NCBI GenBank assembly: GCA_009760885.1
Contig: CM019702.1
Location: 53,047,282 to 53,111,281 of the forward strand
Source of the DNA: Achatina immaculata
Taxonomy: Eukaryota > Mollusca > Gastropoda > Stylommatophora > Achatinidae
Direction of reading: 5' to 3'
Length of the DNA stretch: 64,000 nucleotides
In this document: one piece after another, positions 43,266 through 54,520 of the stretch
Layout of the letters: every line of letters begins with the position of its first letter
How positions within the stretch are numbered: the stretch's first letter is position 1
Program-made: the position numbers and the translations under genes
Notes under the pieces: generated by a model
Told to the model about the DNA's origin: nothing
Databases searched by the model: none
What the model saw: only the letters and a program-made list of their open reading frames with translations

Positions 43266-43985
43266 TTTGCATCACAGCTCTACTGCAGTTCTTTGTGTAT
43301 AGTTCTATGCCTATATACCAATTACTGTGTGCTGCTGATGCATCCATATGTAGATCATTAACGATGTCTTGCAGCCATCTTCGCCTTGGTCTTCCTCTCT
43401 TTCTCTTTCTCATTATGTACTCGTCCAAGACTTCAATCTTCTCTAGATTATCATGACGTTTAATGTGTCCAAAATGTTCAAGTTTTCCTTCTTTAATCCT
43501 CTTTACTAGCCAGCCTTCTTCAATATTAAGCTCTTGTAGTATAGATATATTTGTTCTTTTATGTGTCCACGATATTTCGATAATTCTTCTGTAGCATTTA
43601 CATTCAAAGCCATTTATGTGTTTCTCAAGTGTTTTGGTAAGTGTCCAGGTCTCACAGGCATATGTTGAGATGGGAAAGATGCATGCCCTTAAAAATCTTA
43701 TTTTTGTAGTTCTGTCTGCTGCTCTCCACAGATTCTTTAATTGTTTTAGTTTCTGAAGAGCGATAGATGTCCGCCTTTTAATTTCCCTCATTGTATCTCA
43801 GTTATTAGTTATTAGTGATCCAAGATATTCAAAACTCTCCACTTCTTCCAGTTTTTCCTCACTGATACATATTTCAGCTGCTTTGTTTGTTTTGTCAGTT
43901 GTCATCAATTTAGTTTTCTTCGCGTTAAGATAGAGGTTTTGCTCTTCGCTGTTCTTACGGACTGACATAATTAGTTTTTCCATTT
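43266..43985 (-). mobile_element. RTE/BovB-type LINE fragment (family R1), best-preserved C-terminus
   Basis: The minus-strand frame 43791-43252 is open for 179 codons: MREIKRRTSIALQKLKQLKN, RFLRACIFPISTYACETWTL, EKHINGFECKCYRRIIEISW, NISILQELNIEEGWLVKRIK, HFGHIKRHDN and RKRGRPRRRWLQDIVNDLHM. Upstream, 43985-43798 adds LNAKKTKLMTTDKTNKAAEI and VESFEYLGSLI after one frame break. The final 25 codons differ from other R1 copies (HSNWYIGIELYTKNCSRAVM), so this may be a sister family. Confidence 0.82.
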
Positions 43986-44779
43986 AATTGATTAGTCCAC
44001 AGAAATATAGTACATTAATCAGTTCATCTTGTTCTCTTAAAAAATATGGAAGAGGAACAACGCACTCGGTGCTTTGTTGCGTATTTGTAGTTTCTAAATC
44101 TCTCCAAATTGTAATTATTCAAATAAACTCCCATTACCATATAAAGAAATTGACACATGCATGAAAGGATAAAGTCCCTACATAACTTATTTTTAGTTGT
44201 GTTTTAGTAGGATCCATACTCAGGGGGCCAAGACTGCAAATTACTATACAGCCTTCGGTATTCTTTTTGCCCTATTTTCCTACAATTCAGGAATTTAATA
44301 ACTGTACTTTCACCAGAAATTCAAGTTCAAATATTTATTTTCATCGAACATAGAGTGAAGTATGTGCCGTATGAGGCGCATGACACGCAAGAATTACCGT
44401 TGCTAATTGATCACTACCCCCGCTAGATATATGTTTCTTTTTTTTTTCAGAAAGGATGTAGCAAAGTAAGGGCTGCAACTCATGTCACACTTGCTGGCTA
44501 CATTTCCTTTTATCGATATTACATCTTAATTTGTCATTCTACGGCCACTAGTGTAGATTTGTATCATTCATAGACTTGACCAGCATAATCATCTTTTGAG
44601 TTTATAGAAATAACTGTAGTAAGGTCAGACATGGTGTTAGCGATTTGGTGCAGATTACACACCTTCTAATTCATGCTAGTATTGATCTATTGACGGGGGC
44701 ATTTTGATGGTTCTCACTCTGGGCACTGCTGCTGGTTTATTTTTCTTTTCTTCTCTTTTTTGTCAGATGAAAAATCTAA
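43986..44779. other. No gene seen
   Basis: AT-rich sequence without recognised elements. Confidence 0.45.
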
Positions 44780-45360
44780 CTAAATATGAGCAACATAGAG
44801 GGATAAGGTAACTGACACATGGAGGACAACAATTTCCGTGGATGTTTTGCCTATTCTTGTCTGTCTCCTTCCACGTATCACTTTCAGTGTTGAGGACACA
44901 GATACACTTCTTGGTAGGGCTTGAAGGTATTTCAGCTTCCTGTGATTTCCTACACTCACCACTTTTATGAGCGGCCTCTTCTTATGTTTTCTATATTTTC
45001 TCAGCTGGAATGTCCCGTAGTATTGGTTTAACATGGCCAAACCATGTGACTTGTTTTTTTTTCCGAATGTAGTGGAATACTGGTGATACTTTGGCCCTTG
45101 CCCTGATGATGTATTGACTGATTTGGCCTCTTCTTGTCACATTTACTATTCTCAAATATATCATTTCTGCCGTGATGTGATTTTCCTTCTGTATGTGTCT
45201 GTTAGCGTCAATGTCTGACACTGACAGCATAGAGTTCCGATGAAGATCAATTTGTACACTGGGTTTTTTTCAGTTATGATGTTTTTGCTACTTTTAAGAA
45301 AAGGAAATTTAGAACTATTTCTTGTAGAAGACGGTAGTAGATTTAGTAAATCTAGCATTC
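44780..45360 (-). mobile_element. RTE-type LINE C-terminal fragment (another family)
   Basis: With frameshifts the minus strand reads ITAEMIYLRIVNVTRRGQIS, VFHYIRKKKQVTWFGHVKPI and RGRRQTRIGKTSTEIVV. The order (AEMxYLR, VTRR, TWxGHV) is that of the post-RT region of RTE-type LINEs. It is decayed. Confidence 0.6.
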
Positions 45361-45867
45361 ATGTAACCGCCCATTAAATATGAAAAGATAATAAACAGAT
45401 AATAAATGGAAGACGACGGGATCGATTAGGAAAATAATAGTAAATAAAATAAAGTCTGAAAAAAATACGATGTCGCTTGGTAAACATTTGCATGGACATT
45501 TTGTATAATATAATCTTAAAGAAAACTTATTTCACGTAAATCAGATTTAGGTATTGTAACAAACCGTGTGGCAGTCAGTTTGTAATGTAATTACTCAGTA
45601 TGAACGCCAATACCAAAGTGTAATTGTGAACGTATCCGGTTTGGGGCTCTCGGAGCGGCCTAACCGAGAGGTCAAGCTGAACTCGTTACTAATCACGTGT
45701 CTAAATGTGTATCGAGAAGTTTATGTTTTGATTCATTTTGCTTAGGAAGCATGGCCGGGCAGTAGCAAAAAGTTCCGTTATCTTATTCTGATGGACGTTA
45801 TATTATGATGTTTGTTATATTGCGATAGATGTTATAACGTGATGGATGTTATGTTGTGACGTATGTT
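45361..45867. other. No gene seen
   Basis: Mostly AT-rich. At 45790-45870 imperfect repeats of gatggatgttat and gttatatt words lead into the (TA)n start of the 865-bp duplication. Confidence 0.45.
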
Positions 45868-46478
45868 ATATATATATATATATATATATATATGTTATAT
45901 TGTGAATTTTATCTGAATCATTGTGATGGTGCTGTAATATTGTTTCAGCCCAAGCTCCAACGGCTCCCCCCTCATGTGGCCTATGTTGTGTTATTGTTTA
46001 TAAGTTACATGAGGTTCTTTTACGTTTGTGAAGCAGTTAATGTAGGTTTAGATGTATGTGAGTAGTGTTCAATCGCAATGGTGAAGTGTGTTGAACTGAA
46101 TGGTAACTTGTACTTGTACTTGTGCTTGTACTTGTACAACGAACTCCATGAAACTGCGGGCTGTTGTTATTTGAAGCCGATGCTGTAGAGATGTTTTGAG
46201 GTATAGCACCGTATCGGCGTGGGTGCTGGTTATGAGGGCTACTTTTTCATTCTCGGAGTACAGATATAGAGCAGGGTGTATGCAATGCTTCTTTAGCAGC
46301 CTCCACAACCATGGGAACTATGACGATCCCAGTCCCGTTAGCCAGGCTAGTTCCGTTAGTGGAGGTATCACGGAAAGGTGGGACAGGGTCTTTGTCAGTT
46401 ATGGGTCCCTAACCCTGACGCTGGCATATCAGCATGGGTCGCTGATTGCCTTTTCGGGCGTATTCACCCCAACTGTTT

Positions 46479-46511
<33 letters not shown>

Positions 46512-46514
46512 TCC

Positions 46515-46735
46515 GAATGACTGACAACTCACTACCAAAAATAGCAATAAGATGGACACCACAGGGGAACAGAAGTAAGGGTAGACCAAAACAGACATGT
46601 AGAAGAAAAACAGAGAGGATGTTGAGCAATAGAGGTCTCACCTGGGAAAGAGCATAAAAAATTCAAAGGACAGGCATTTGTGGAAAACCCTTGCCGAAGC
46701 CTCATGTGCCCTGGGCTTTTAAGGTTCATATATAT
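46515..46735 (+). mobile_element. RTE-type LINE C-terminal fragment (family R3), copy in unit 1
   Basis: Encodes IRWTPQGNRSKGRPKQTCRR followed by KTERMLSNRGLTWERA and a stop, then the R3 tail ending aaggttcatata. The WxPxGxRxxGRP and RRxxE blocks are typical of RTE-type C-termini. An identical copy in unit 2 is at 47380-47600. Confidence 0.7.
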
Positions 46736-47343
46736 ATATATATATTATATATATATATGTTATATTGTGAATTTTATCTGAATCATTGTGATGGTGCTGT
46801 AATATTGTTTCAGCCCAAGCTCCAACGGCTCCCCCCTCATGTGGCCTATGTTGTGTTATTGTTTATAAGTTACATGAGGTTCTTTTACGTTTGTGAAGCA
46901 GTTAATGTAGGTTTAGATGTATGTGAGTAGTGTTCAATCGCAATGGTGAAGTGTGTTGAACTGAATGGTAACTTGTACTTGTACTTGTGCTTGTACTTGT
47001 ACAACGAACTCCATGAAACTGCGGGCTGTTGTTATTTGAAGCCGATGCTGTAGAGATGTTTTGAGGTATAGCACCGTATCGGCGTGGGTGCTGGTTATGA
47101 GGGCTACTTTTTCATTCTCGGAGTACAGATATAGAGCAGGGTGTATGCAATGCTTCTTTAGCAGCCTCCACAACCATGGGAACTATGACGATCCCAGTCC
47201 CGTTAGCCAGGCTAGTTCCGTTAGTGGAGGTATCACGGAAAGGTGGGACAGGGTCTTTGTCAGTTATGGGTCCCTAACCCTGACGCTGGCATATCAGCAT
47301 GGGTCGCTGATTGCCTTTTCGGGCGTATTCACCCCAACTGTTT

Positions 47344-47376
<33 letters not shown>

Positions 47377-47379
47377 TCC

Positions 47380-47589
47380 GAATGACTGACAACTCACTAC
47401 CAAAAATAGCAATAAGATGGACACCACAGGGGAACAGAAGTAAGGGTAGACCAAAACAGACATGTAGAAGAAAAACAGAGAGGATGTTGAGCAATAGAGG
47501 TCTCACCTGGGAAAGAGCATAAAAAATTCAAAGGACAGGCATTTGTGGAAAACCCTTGCCGAAGCCTCATGTGCCCTGGGCTTTTAAGG

Positions 47590-47600
<11 letters not shown>
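47380..47600 (+). mobile_element. RTE-type LINE C-terminal fragment (family R3), copy in unit 2
   Basis: Identical by eye to 46515-46735; duplicated with the 865-bp unit. Confidence 0.7.
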
Positions 47601-47639
<39 letters not shown>

Positions 47640-48005
47640 TATCTTACATCTTTCCCTTGCCATTAAACGTCACATAGGTCTCGCAAGATAGTTTGCCAAT
47701 TGTTCCTGTCTTAGGCGAATTTTCAAGCTCATCAAGGGATTTTATGCATGTTAATTTGGCCTCATTTAATAATGTCCTCTATAGAGGACATTCACGCGAT
47801 CTGCCTCTTTTTCTTTGGCCTGTTGTGTTCCACTTGATAGCTTGTTTTGGGATTCTCTGATCGTTTCTTCTCATCACGTGAACAACATATGCCCATCTCC
47901 GTATTCTGATCACCCATGAGACTGGTAGTTGTTTAGTCATCTGTCTTATCTCTGAATTGTTCTTTAATTCGTTCAACGTGATGCCGAGTATTTTCCTTAG
48001 GCATT
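47640..48005 (-). mobile_element. RTE-type LINE C-terminal fragment (family R3)
   Basis: The minus strand reads SKCLRKILGITLNELKNNSE, IRQMTKQLPVSWVIRIRRWA, NDQRIPKQAIKWNTTGQRKR and GRSRE. A frameshifted end then matches the fragment at 8455-8590. At its 5' side it abuts the truncated 3' UTR of the minus-strand Penelope-like element at about 48005. Confidence 0.72.
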
Positions 48006-48329
48006 TGCTTTCAAAAGAGGGGTGGGGGAAAAGCAATAGAAACATGATAGCCGCAAGAGGAGAATGAGTTGGGGGGTAAGGGGGAAATTGGAAGCGGAGA
48101 GATAATGAACGAAGAATATCAACGGCAGCAGAGAGAAACTGTGAAACAGGTGAATAGGACAAGCCGAAACAAATATGTCGCCAAAGAAGAAAATAGGGTG
48201 GCCGTAGGGAGGGATAGCTAGGTGAAAGAATGTACAGTAAAAAAAGGGGGGCTGCGGTGGAAAACTAAAGAAGTAACAGAAAGCTGAAGACATTGTTAAT
48301 TCCAGCTGGGTGCAGACAGCCAGCCTGGA

Positions 48330-48600
48330 ATATAAGGCGCTGTTCTAGGACCCTCAAAGATCGTACATCAGCAGAACAAAGGCATTATCACAGTAACAGA
48401 AATGTTCTGTTTTACCCTGTGGTTGCTAAGGCAAAAATATTTAGCCACAGGTGCCCAGGCTCTCTTAGAAATATCATTAAGATGTTGGCGAAAACGATTT
48501 TCTTAGCGTAAACCAGTCTCCCCTAAGCACTTCATACCACAAAGTTTACACATAATAACATAAATAATATTGTGTGAAGTGCAGGTGAAGTCTCCTGTAC
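48330..48600 (-). pseudogene. GIY-YIG endonuclease domain of PLE-4, broken
   Basis: Reads NIIYVIMCKLCGMKCLGETG, then LR, a stop, ENRFRQHLNDISKRAWAPVA and KYFCLSNHR. The second nuclease motif is CLG instead of YIG; in PLE-5 the same place reads YIG. The first motif and the downstream R-F-x-x-H block remain. Confidence 0.75.
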
Positions 48601-48739
48601 TGATAATGTGGACTTAGGGAAGGTGATATGGCTAGTTTTGACAACAAAAGAAGAAGTGTTGCATCTACGGCGTCCGCAACGTCTGGCACCATAAAAAGTG
48701 TCATCTGTCTTAAGGCGACTACGAAATGAGGTTTTTGTC

Positions 48740-50464
48740 TCATATGTAGGCCACCAGTGGGGGTTCCCAAAAAAGTTCACGTGTATCAGGCTCGGTCTGG
48801 AGGAGATAGAGTTGGCGAAACAATATCTTTTCAACTGCCAAGCTATGAGGGTGGTGCATGAGTACCAGTTTAACTCTGTCCGAGCTACAGTGCGGTTTAA
48901 GAGTGAGGTCTTTCAGCCGCAATATATGGCTGATGTAGTTCCAAGATGACGAGAGAATATATTCTGGATAGCCGCGTTGACGGAAGAAATCTAGCATTTT
49001 ATGGCCTTGATCCTGGAAATCCAAATCCTCATTACACAAACGTCCCAACCTAAGAAGGTGAGAAATAGGAATAGGGTCTTTACACGATCTGGGATAGGAG
49101 GAAAAGTACAAGAGATAGCTGTGAGAGTATGTATATTTATAGTGGACAGAAGTAGTAAGCCTGGTAGGGCCGATAGTAACGGCAATGTCGAGAAGGTTAA
49201 CGGAAGTAGCAGAGACATGGGAGGTGAAAGAAATGACAGAATTGTACTCCTTAACAAAAGTGATAAAGTTGTCAAGATCTTCCTCTGGCATTGAGGTGAC
49301 CCCAGTGCCGTCATCTATGTAGCGTATATAGAAGGCGAGAAAGGGGCCTCTAAAGGATCTCAGAACATTGTGTTCGAAGTGTCCCATGAACAGACATGCG
49401 TAGCTGGGGCCCATCTTGGTACCCATGGCTACACCACTAATCTGGTCGAAGTAAAGGCCATTGAATTCAAAAGAATTGAGTTGGAGGACAAGTCGTGTAA
49501 GCCGCAGAATAGCAGTCGTAGAAATAGAGGGTTTGCATCTTTTGTTCAGAAAGAACTTGACGGCCTGAAGTCCCTGATCATGCAGGATGGATGTGTATAA
49601 GGACACTGCATCAAGGGTGAAGATACGGTAGGTGTGACCAGGCAGAAGTTTAAGTGTCTCAAAATCAATGAGAGCATGATTCGTGTCCTTAAGATAAGTG
49701 GGCAGACTAGTGCTCAGAGGTTGAAAGATGCTGTCAAGAAAGTCAGAGGTTTGTTCTGTATGGCAGGAACAAGCGGACACTATAGGCTTTCTTATGTTGC
49801 CTGGTTTGTGAGTCTTAGGGAGTAGATAAAAGGATGGCTTCCCAAAGCAGCTGTCACGGATGTGAAGATGAGTAGCCGAGGGAGAAAGACCAGTCTTGTG
49901 GATGAGTTCGTTGATCGTGTCTCGAACATGGTGGTTGTTGGCCAGAATCGGATCTTGAGGGCGAGAGGCATAAAATGTAGTGTTGCTCAGCTGGCCCACG
50001 GCCTCCTGGATGTACAATTCTTTCTTCCAACAAACAATGGCCCCGCCCTTGTCTGCACTCTTGATCACGATATCACACCTGCGCTGGAGTTGAGAAAGTG
50101 CGCGCTGCTCCCCGGGGGTCAGGTTAGAGTGTCGTACACGGGGAAGGCGAAGCTTGCGGATTTCATTGAGAGTGTGATCAATGTAGAGGTCCAATGAACG
50201 AGACGCTCCTGCTGAAGGTGTCCAGGTGAACGGTTGTTTGGAGAAGCGAGAGAAATGGTCATCATCGCAAGTGGATTGGAATGATGAAATTTTGGACCCT
50301 TCTTGGAAATGGAACTTCAAACGCAGTCTGCAATGGAAACTGTGAACATCTTGAAGGAGTGAGAACTGGTCAGCAGAAGAACGGAGGTGAACAAACTGTA
50401 AACCTTTCTCCAGAACAGACAATTCATCAGCCGAAAGTGGAATGTCAGGAGGGATACAAACCAC
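48740..50464 (-). CDS. Penelope-like reverse transcriptase (PLE-4)
   Basis: 574 open codons. Blocks in order: PLSADELSVLEKGLQFV (N-terminal conserved region), IVIKSADKGGAIVCW, FYLLPKTHKPGNIRKPIVSA, YRIFTLDAVSLYTSI, GVAMGTKMGPSYACLFMG, the catalytic FYIRYIDDGTG (about 49340-49300), and FFRQRGYPEYILSSSWNYI. The C-terminal SSDRVKLVLMHHPHSLAVEK matches the same region of PLE-3. YIDD is intact. The frame is then lost; the linker continues in a second frame (DDTFYGARRCGRRRCNT) with its Cys residues. The start shown is the first codon of the open frame; homology suggests the protein begins further upstream. Probably inactive because the downstream nuclease is broken. Confidence 0.88.
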   Translation of the reverse strand: MVCIPPDIPLSADELSVLEKGLQFVHLRSSADQFSLLQDVHSFHCRLRLKFHFQEGSKISSFQSTCDDDHFSRFSKQPFTWTPSAGASRSLDLYIDHTLNEIRKLRLPRVRHSNLTPGEQRALSQLQRRCDIVIKSADKGGAIVCWKKELYIQEAVGQLSNTTFYASRPQDPILANNHHVRDTINELIHKTGLSPSATHLHIRDSCFGKPSFYLLPKTHKPGNIRKPIVSACSCHTEQTSDFLDSIFQPLSTSLPTYLKDTNHALIDFETLKLLPGHTYRIFTLDAVSLYTSILHDQGLQAVKFFLNKRCKPSISTTAILRLTRLVLQLNSFEFNGLYFDQISGVAMGTKMGPSYACLFMGHFEHNVLRSFRGPFLAFYIRYIDDGTGVTSMPEEDLDNFITFVKEYNSVISFTSHVSATSVNLLDIAVTIGPTRLTTSVHYKYTYSHSYLLYFSSYPRSCKDPIPISHLLRLGRLCNEDLDFQDQGHKMLDFFRQRGYPEYILSSSWNYISHILRLKDLTLKPHCSSDRVKLVLMHHPHSLAVEKILFRQLYLLQTEPDTRELFWEPPLVAYI

Positions 50465-51239
50465 CTTAGTGGGAGCAGAAGCGGTGGTGGGTCGGGGAGA
50501 GGCTGTAGAGGGACGGATAGCAGAAAGTTTCGGGTAGAATGTCTGTTGGTGGAGTGAATAATCTCTCGAATCATGCGATAAATGAGTTAATTATCATGTG
50601 TAATTTGGTAGAGACGGACAGAGAGTTGAGCGATTTGAATATCAAGATCCGAGATGAGTTTATTGTGCCCCACAACAATACAGCGCATAGGTTGAAAAGC
50701 AGATTTGGTTCCGATAGTAGGAAGAAGCTGACGGATACTGGGGTGGAGAGTGCCCACGGCCGGTGAAAATTTAAGGAAGTAAAACCTTTAGGAATATCCT
50801 TCAGGCCAGGACAGTTGACAAGAGAGCTGGCAAAAGACTGAAAGAGATCGCAACAAAAGACTTGAGAGAGTTAGTGATGCAATTTAAAGAAAGCATGATG
50901 GCAAGAAGATATATCGAATAACAAGGGTGTGGAGGGAGAGTAGAGACTAACCTGACAAGCACAGATGGAATGAAAACGGAGGTGAATGAAGAGATGATAA
51001 CAGGTGAGGGAGATAAAACATATATCAGGAAAGGGTACAGATTCTGAAAACGAATAGTGAGATAGATAGAGCTACAGAGCTGGAAAGAAATAGAGGGATA
51101 GATAGCATGGTACAAGTCACAGAAAACGGAAAAAAATCTACGCAACAGTGTCGCAGTCAAGTAGGGGAATGTGACATATAAAAGGGATGGTGACTGCAGT
51201 AAAATTGCTTTAAATAATAACAGTAGATAGAGGTTTTTG
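50465..51239 (-). other. 5' region of PLE-4
   Basis: N-terminal coding and leader region of the element, with several stops. In the 5' part I see no domain except a low-complexity Ser/Pro/Thr-rich stretch just before the conserved PLSADELSVLEKG region. Confidence 0.55.
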
Positions 51240-51301
51240 GTGTCGTTTTACAAAGTGGCAGAGTGAGTGAGTAAAGTGAGAATGTATAAATGAAAAACAT
51301 A

Positions 51302-52629
51302 CGAGGGGAAGTAACTCGCAAATTGAAATATTTTATCAGTGACAGTTATCAGGTAATATTTAAATATGTCCTTAGATAGCACCATCATCCAACATTATAA
51401 TAGTTGTGTGTAAAGGGCGCTGAGAGGTACGTGAGCATGCTCAAAGCAATAACAAAATGGCTACCCAACTGTTAGTGTTTACAAAACTAGAGCAGAGAAT
51501 TGTAGTGCGATTTTTGTGGGCTAAAAGACATTCAGCTGAAGACATTCATAAGGAAATAATTACAGTTTATGCTGAAAAGTGTTTGTCACGTAAAGCGGTT
51601 TATAACTGGGTAAAAGAATTTTCTCAGGGACGCACCGACATTGTTGACAAAGTCCGACTTGGCCGTTCTGTTCAGACTGCAACAGAAGCGACCGTGAAAC
51701 GTGTGAATGAAATTATCAGAGCTGATAGACGAGTAACGATAGACAATGTAGCAAGTGCAATCGGAAGGTCACATGGCTTAGCCTACAGAATAATGCATGA
51801 GCAACTGAATTTTCGAAACGTTTGCTTACGTTGGGTACCCAGCGATCTGAATTATGAACACAAAATGAACCGATTTGGTTTGTCATTGCAGGATCTCTGT
51901 CATTACGCATATGAAAGTGAAGACATGCTCCAAAGGATTATTACTGGAGACGAATCTTGGGTGCACCACTACTAATCCGAATCAAAACGTGCCTCAGTGC
52001 AATGGAAACACCCGTCATCGCCATGCGCAAAACAATTCAAGATTACGTCTTCTGAGGGGAAGATTATGCTGACAGTATTCTGGATTTATCAAGGGGTATT
52101 ATTAACCAGGTTCCAAAAGTATAGTGACAGTGTGAATTCTGTATCGTACTGTAAAGTTCTGTCCATGCTACGGGATGCACTTCGAAGAAAACGTCCTGGT
52201 CTGCTGACTACAGTGTGCTTCTCCTTCATGACAATGCCAGACCACATACAACTCGGTTAACCCAAGAGAAAATTAGCCAGTTGGGTTGGGAATTTCTTGA
52301 ACATCCACCCTATAGTCCTGACTTAGCTCAAGTGATTTTCACCTGTTTACTCCATTGAAAAACCATTGGCGCGAGAAGATTCTCGAGTGACGTAGAAGTG
52401 GAAACAGAAGTAAAAAAAAATGGTTCAGAAATCGGACTCCCGATTTTTACGCCATGATATTGCATCACCGATTACACGATGGGACAAATGTATCAATGTT
52501 GGTGGCGAATACGTTGAGAAATAGGGGAAGAAGATAGGTTCCAAAATAAGCTTTCAAATTACTGTCGCATTTAGTTGTTTTTTTTTTTTTGTAACCGGCA
52601 TTTGCGAGTTACTTAGTGACTTCCCCTCG
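51302..52629 (+). mobile_element. Mariner-type transposon, 1328 bp, inserted in a Penelope-like terminal region
   Basis: Bounded by TA on both sides (51300-51301 and 52630-52631). The left end acgaggggaagtaactcgca and the right end, inverted, acgaggggaagtcactaagt with taactcgcaaat, form imperfect terminal inverted repeats of about 30 bp. The transposase is frameshifted. The paralogous empty site is at about 54483 in PLE-5 (atcggatattgta). Confidence 0.92.
51457..52530 (+). pseudogene. Mariner transposase, frameshifted
   Basis: First frame 51457-51975: KLEQRIVVRFLWAKRHSAED, SRKAVYNWVKEFSQGRTDIV, RLGRSVQTATEATVKRVNEI (HTH region, GRS linker) and RIITGDESWVHHY (first catalytic Asp), then a stop. 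It continues in shifted frames with [58 protein letters not shown] (second Asp), [12 protein letters not shown] and SDFHLFT or nearby (third Asp). The layout is that of SETMAR-type mariner transposases. Inactive. Confidence 0.88.
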
Positions 52630-52631
52630 TA

Positions 52632-52740
52632 CAACATCCGATATTTATTCATCAGCCTTTTTCGACGATAATATGCACAAACGAGACAAAAAGCAAATAA
52701 TTAAGCGAAAGGATTATCTTAATATGGCCTCCTCCACAAG
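52632..52740 (-). mobile_element. Penelope-like terminal sequence displaced by the mariner (5' end of PLE-4)
   Basis: On the minus strand ggaggaggccatattaagat through aaatatcggatgttgt aligns with 54370-54486 of PLE-5. The match continues on the other side of the mariner at 51301-51260 (tttcatttatacattctcac). So the mariner split one Penelope-like terminal region at a TA. Confidence 0.82.
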
Positions 52741-52832
52741 TAGGAAACAAATAATGCGTGTCCACTACAAGATGCATAGAGACCATGCGGGCTACACAAA
52801 GGATAGGCCGATAGAGTCAATCATAAAAAAGA
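52741..52832. other. Unassigned 90 bp between two opposed Penelope-like elements
   Basis: Sits between the minus-strand terminal sequence of PLE-4 and the truncated start of PLE-5. I do not recognise it. Confidence 0.4.
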
Positions 52833-54520
52833 GGTACCAACTTGGGTCCCAGCTACGCATGTCTGTTCATGGGACACTTCCAAGACAAGGTTCTGAGATC
52901 CTTTAGAGGCCCCTTTCTCGTTTTCTATATACGCTATATAGATGACGGCATTTGAATCACATCAATGCCAGCGGAAGATCTTGACAACTTTATCAATTTT
53001 ATTAAAGAGTACAATTCTGTCAATTCTTTCACTTCCTATGTCTAAGCTATTTCCGCTAACCTTCTCGACATTGCCGTTACTATCGACCCTACCGGGCTTA
53101 CTACTTCTGTCCACTATAAACCTACAGACTCTCACTGCTGTCTGTTGTACTCTTCCTCCCATCCCAGATTGTGTAAGGAAATAATTCCTTTTTCCCAGCT
53201 TCTTAGCTTGGGACGTTTGTGTAATGAGGATTTGGATTTCCATTATCAAGGCCATAAAATGCTAGATTTCTTCCGTCAACGGAGCTATCCAGAACATGTT
53301 CCCTCGTCATCTTAGAACCGCATCAGCCACATACCGCGTCAACAAGCCGTCACTCTTAAACAGCACTGCAGCTCGGACAGAGTTAAACTGGTACTCATGC
53401 ACCACCCTTATAGCCTGGCAGTTAAAAACATACTGTTTCGCCATCACCATCTCCTCCAGACCGAGCCAGGTACACGTGAACGTTTTGGAGAACCGCCATT
53501 TTTGGCCTACAGACGGAACAAGACCCTCAGATGCCTTTTAGTTTGTAGTCTCCTTAAGACAGATGACACTTTTTATGGTGCCAGACGTTGTGGACGCCGT
53601 AGATGCAACACTTGCCCGTTTGTTCTCGAGGCTAGCCAGATCTCCTTCCTTAAGTCGACGTTATCAGTTCAGGAGGTTTCACTTGCACTTCACGCAATGT
53701 TATTTATGTTATTATGTGTAAACTTTGTGGTATGAAGTACATAGGAAAGAACCGTTTACGCTTATGAGATCGTTTTCGTCAACATCATAATGATATTTCT
53801 AAGAGGGCCTGGACACAAGTGACTAAATATTTTTTGCCTTAGCAACCACAGGGTAAAACAGAACATTTCTGTTAGTTCGATCCGCTCTTGTTCTGGTGAT
53901 GTACGATCTCGGAAGGTCCTAGAACAACGCCTTATTTTCCAGGCTTGCTGTCTCCACTCAGCTGGAATTAACAATGTCTTCAGCTTTCTATAACTTCTTT
54001 AGTTTTCCACCGCCCCTCCCCCCCCCCCTTTTTTTACTGTACATTATTTCTCCTGGCTACCCCTCCCTATCACCACCCTCTTTTTTTCCTCTCTGGCTAC
54101 ATGTTGGTGTTTGTTCTATTCACGAGTTTCACATTTTCTTCCTGCTGGTATTTATGTTCTTCATTCATTATCTCTCCACTTCCTCTTCCCCGCCTCCAAC
54201 CCCTTCTCTTCTTGCGGCTATTATGTTTTTATTGCCTCCCCCTCCTTTCTACCACCTGTTTTTCTCCTCTCTCTCCACTCTTCTTTACGATTGGCTATAT
54301 CTGCTTATCCTTTGTGTGGCTCGTGTTGTCTTTATGCATCTTCTAGTGGAGACGATGTTCTCTGTTTTCTAATTCTGGAGGAGGCCATATTAAGATAAGT
54401 TCTTTCGTTTAATTATTTGTTTTTGTCTTGTTTGTACATGTAATGCTCGCAAAAAGGCTCAAGCCGAAATATCGGATATTGTATTTTTTATCATTTATAC
54501 ATTCTCATACTTTCTATTCT
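52833..54520 (+). mobile_element. Penelope-like element, plus strand (PLE-5), 5'-truncated
   Basis: Same family as PLE-4. Starts within the RT at a position equal to GTKMGPSYACLFMG (RYQLGSQLRMSVHG here after changes), passes through IRYIDD, and follows PLE-4 to the GIY-YIG domain (MCKLCGMKYIGK, about 53710-53755), the CT-rich 3' UTR, and the terminal motif ggctcaagccgaaatatcgg at 54455-54475. Many frameshifts. A complete 3' end is present, which PLE-4 lacks. Confidence 0.85.

Larger units (their letters stand above)
45868..47635. repeat. 865-bp tandem duplication bounded by (TA)n
   Basis: Two copies offset by exactly 865 bp and almost identical: gttatattgtgaattttatc at about 45894 and 46759. 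(TA)n tracts lie at the start, the junction (46730-46757) and the end (47593-47633), so misalignment between TA tracts is the likely mechanism. Each unit contains a (cttgta)n hexamer run (46108-46137) and an R3 LINE tail. Short open frames inside have no domain. Confidence 0.95.
48005..51301 (-). mobile_element. Penelope-like element, minus strand (PLE-4), nearly full coding region
   Basis: Minus-strand element with 5' terminal sequence (51301-51240), N-terminal region (50770-50465), reverse transcriptase (50464-48740), a zinc-finger-like linker, a GIY-YIG nuclease (48600-48330) and a 3' UTR of CT-rich sequence that stops at 48005 against LINE sequence. The terminal hammerhead-like region is missing at the 3' end. 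Its 5' terminal region continues beyond the mariner at 51302-52629, as 52632-52740. Confidence 0.85.

Noticed and set aside
49862..50197. Plus-strand frames over the Penelope-like RT
   Set aside because: Antisense shadows of the reverse transcriptase on the minus strand.
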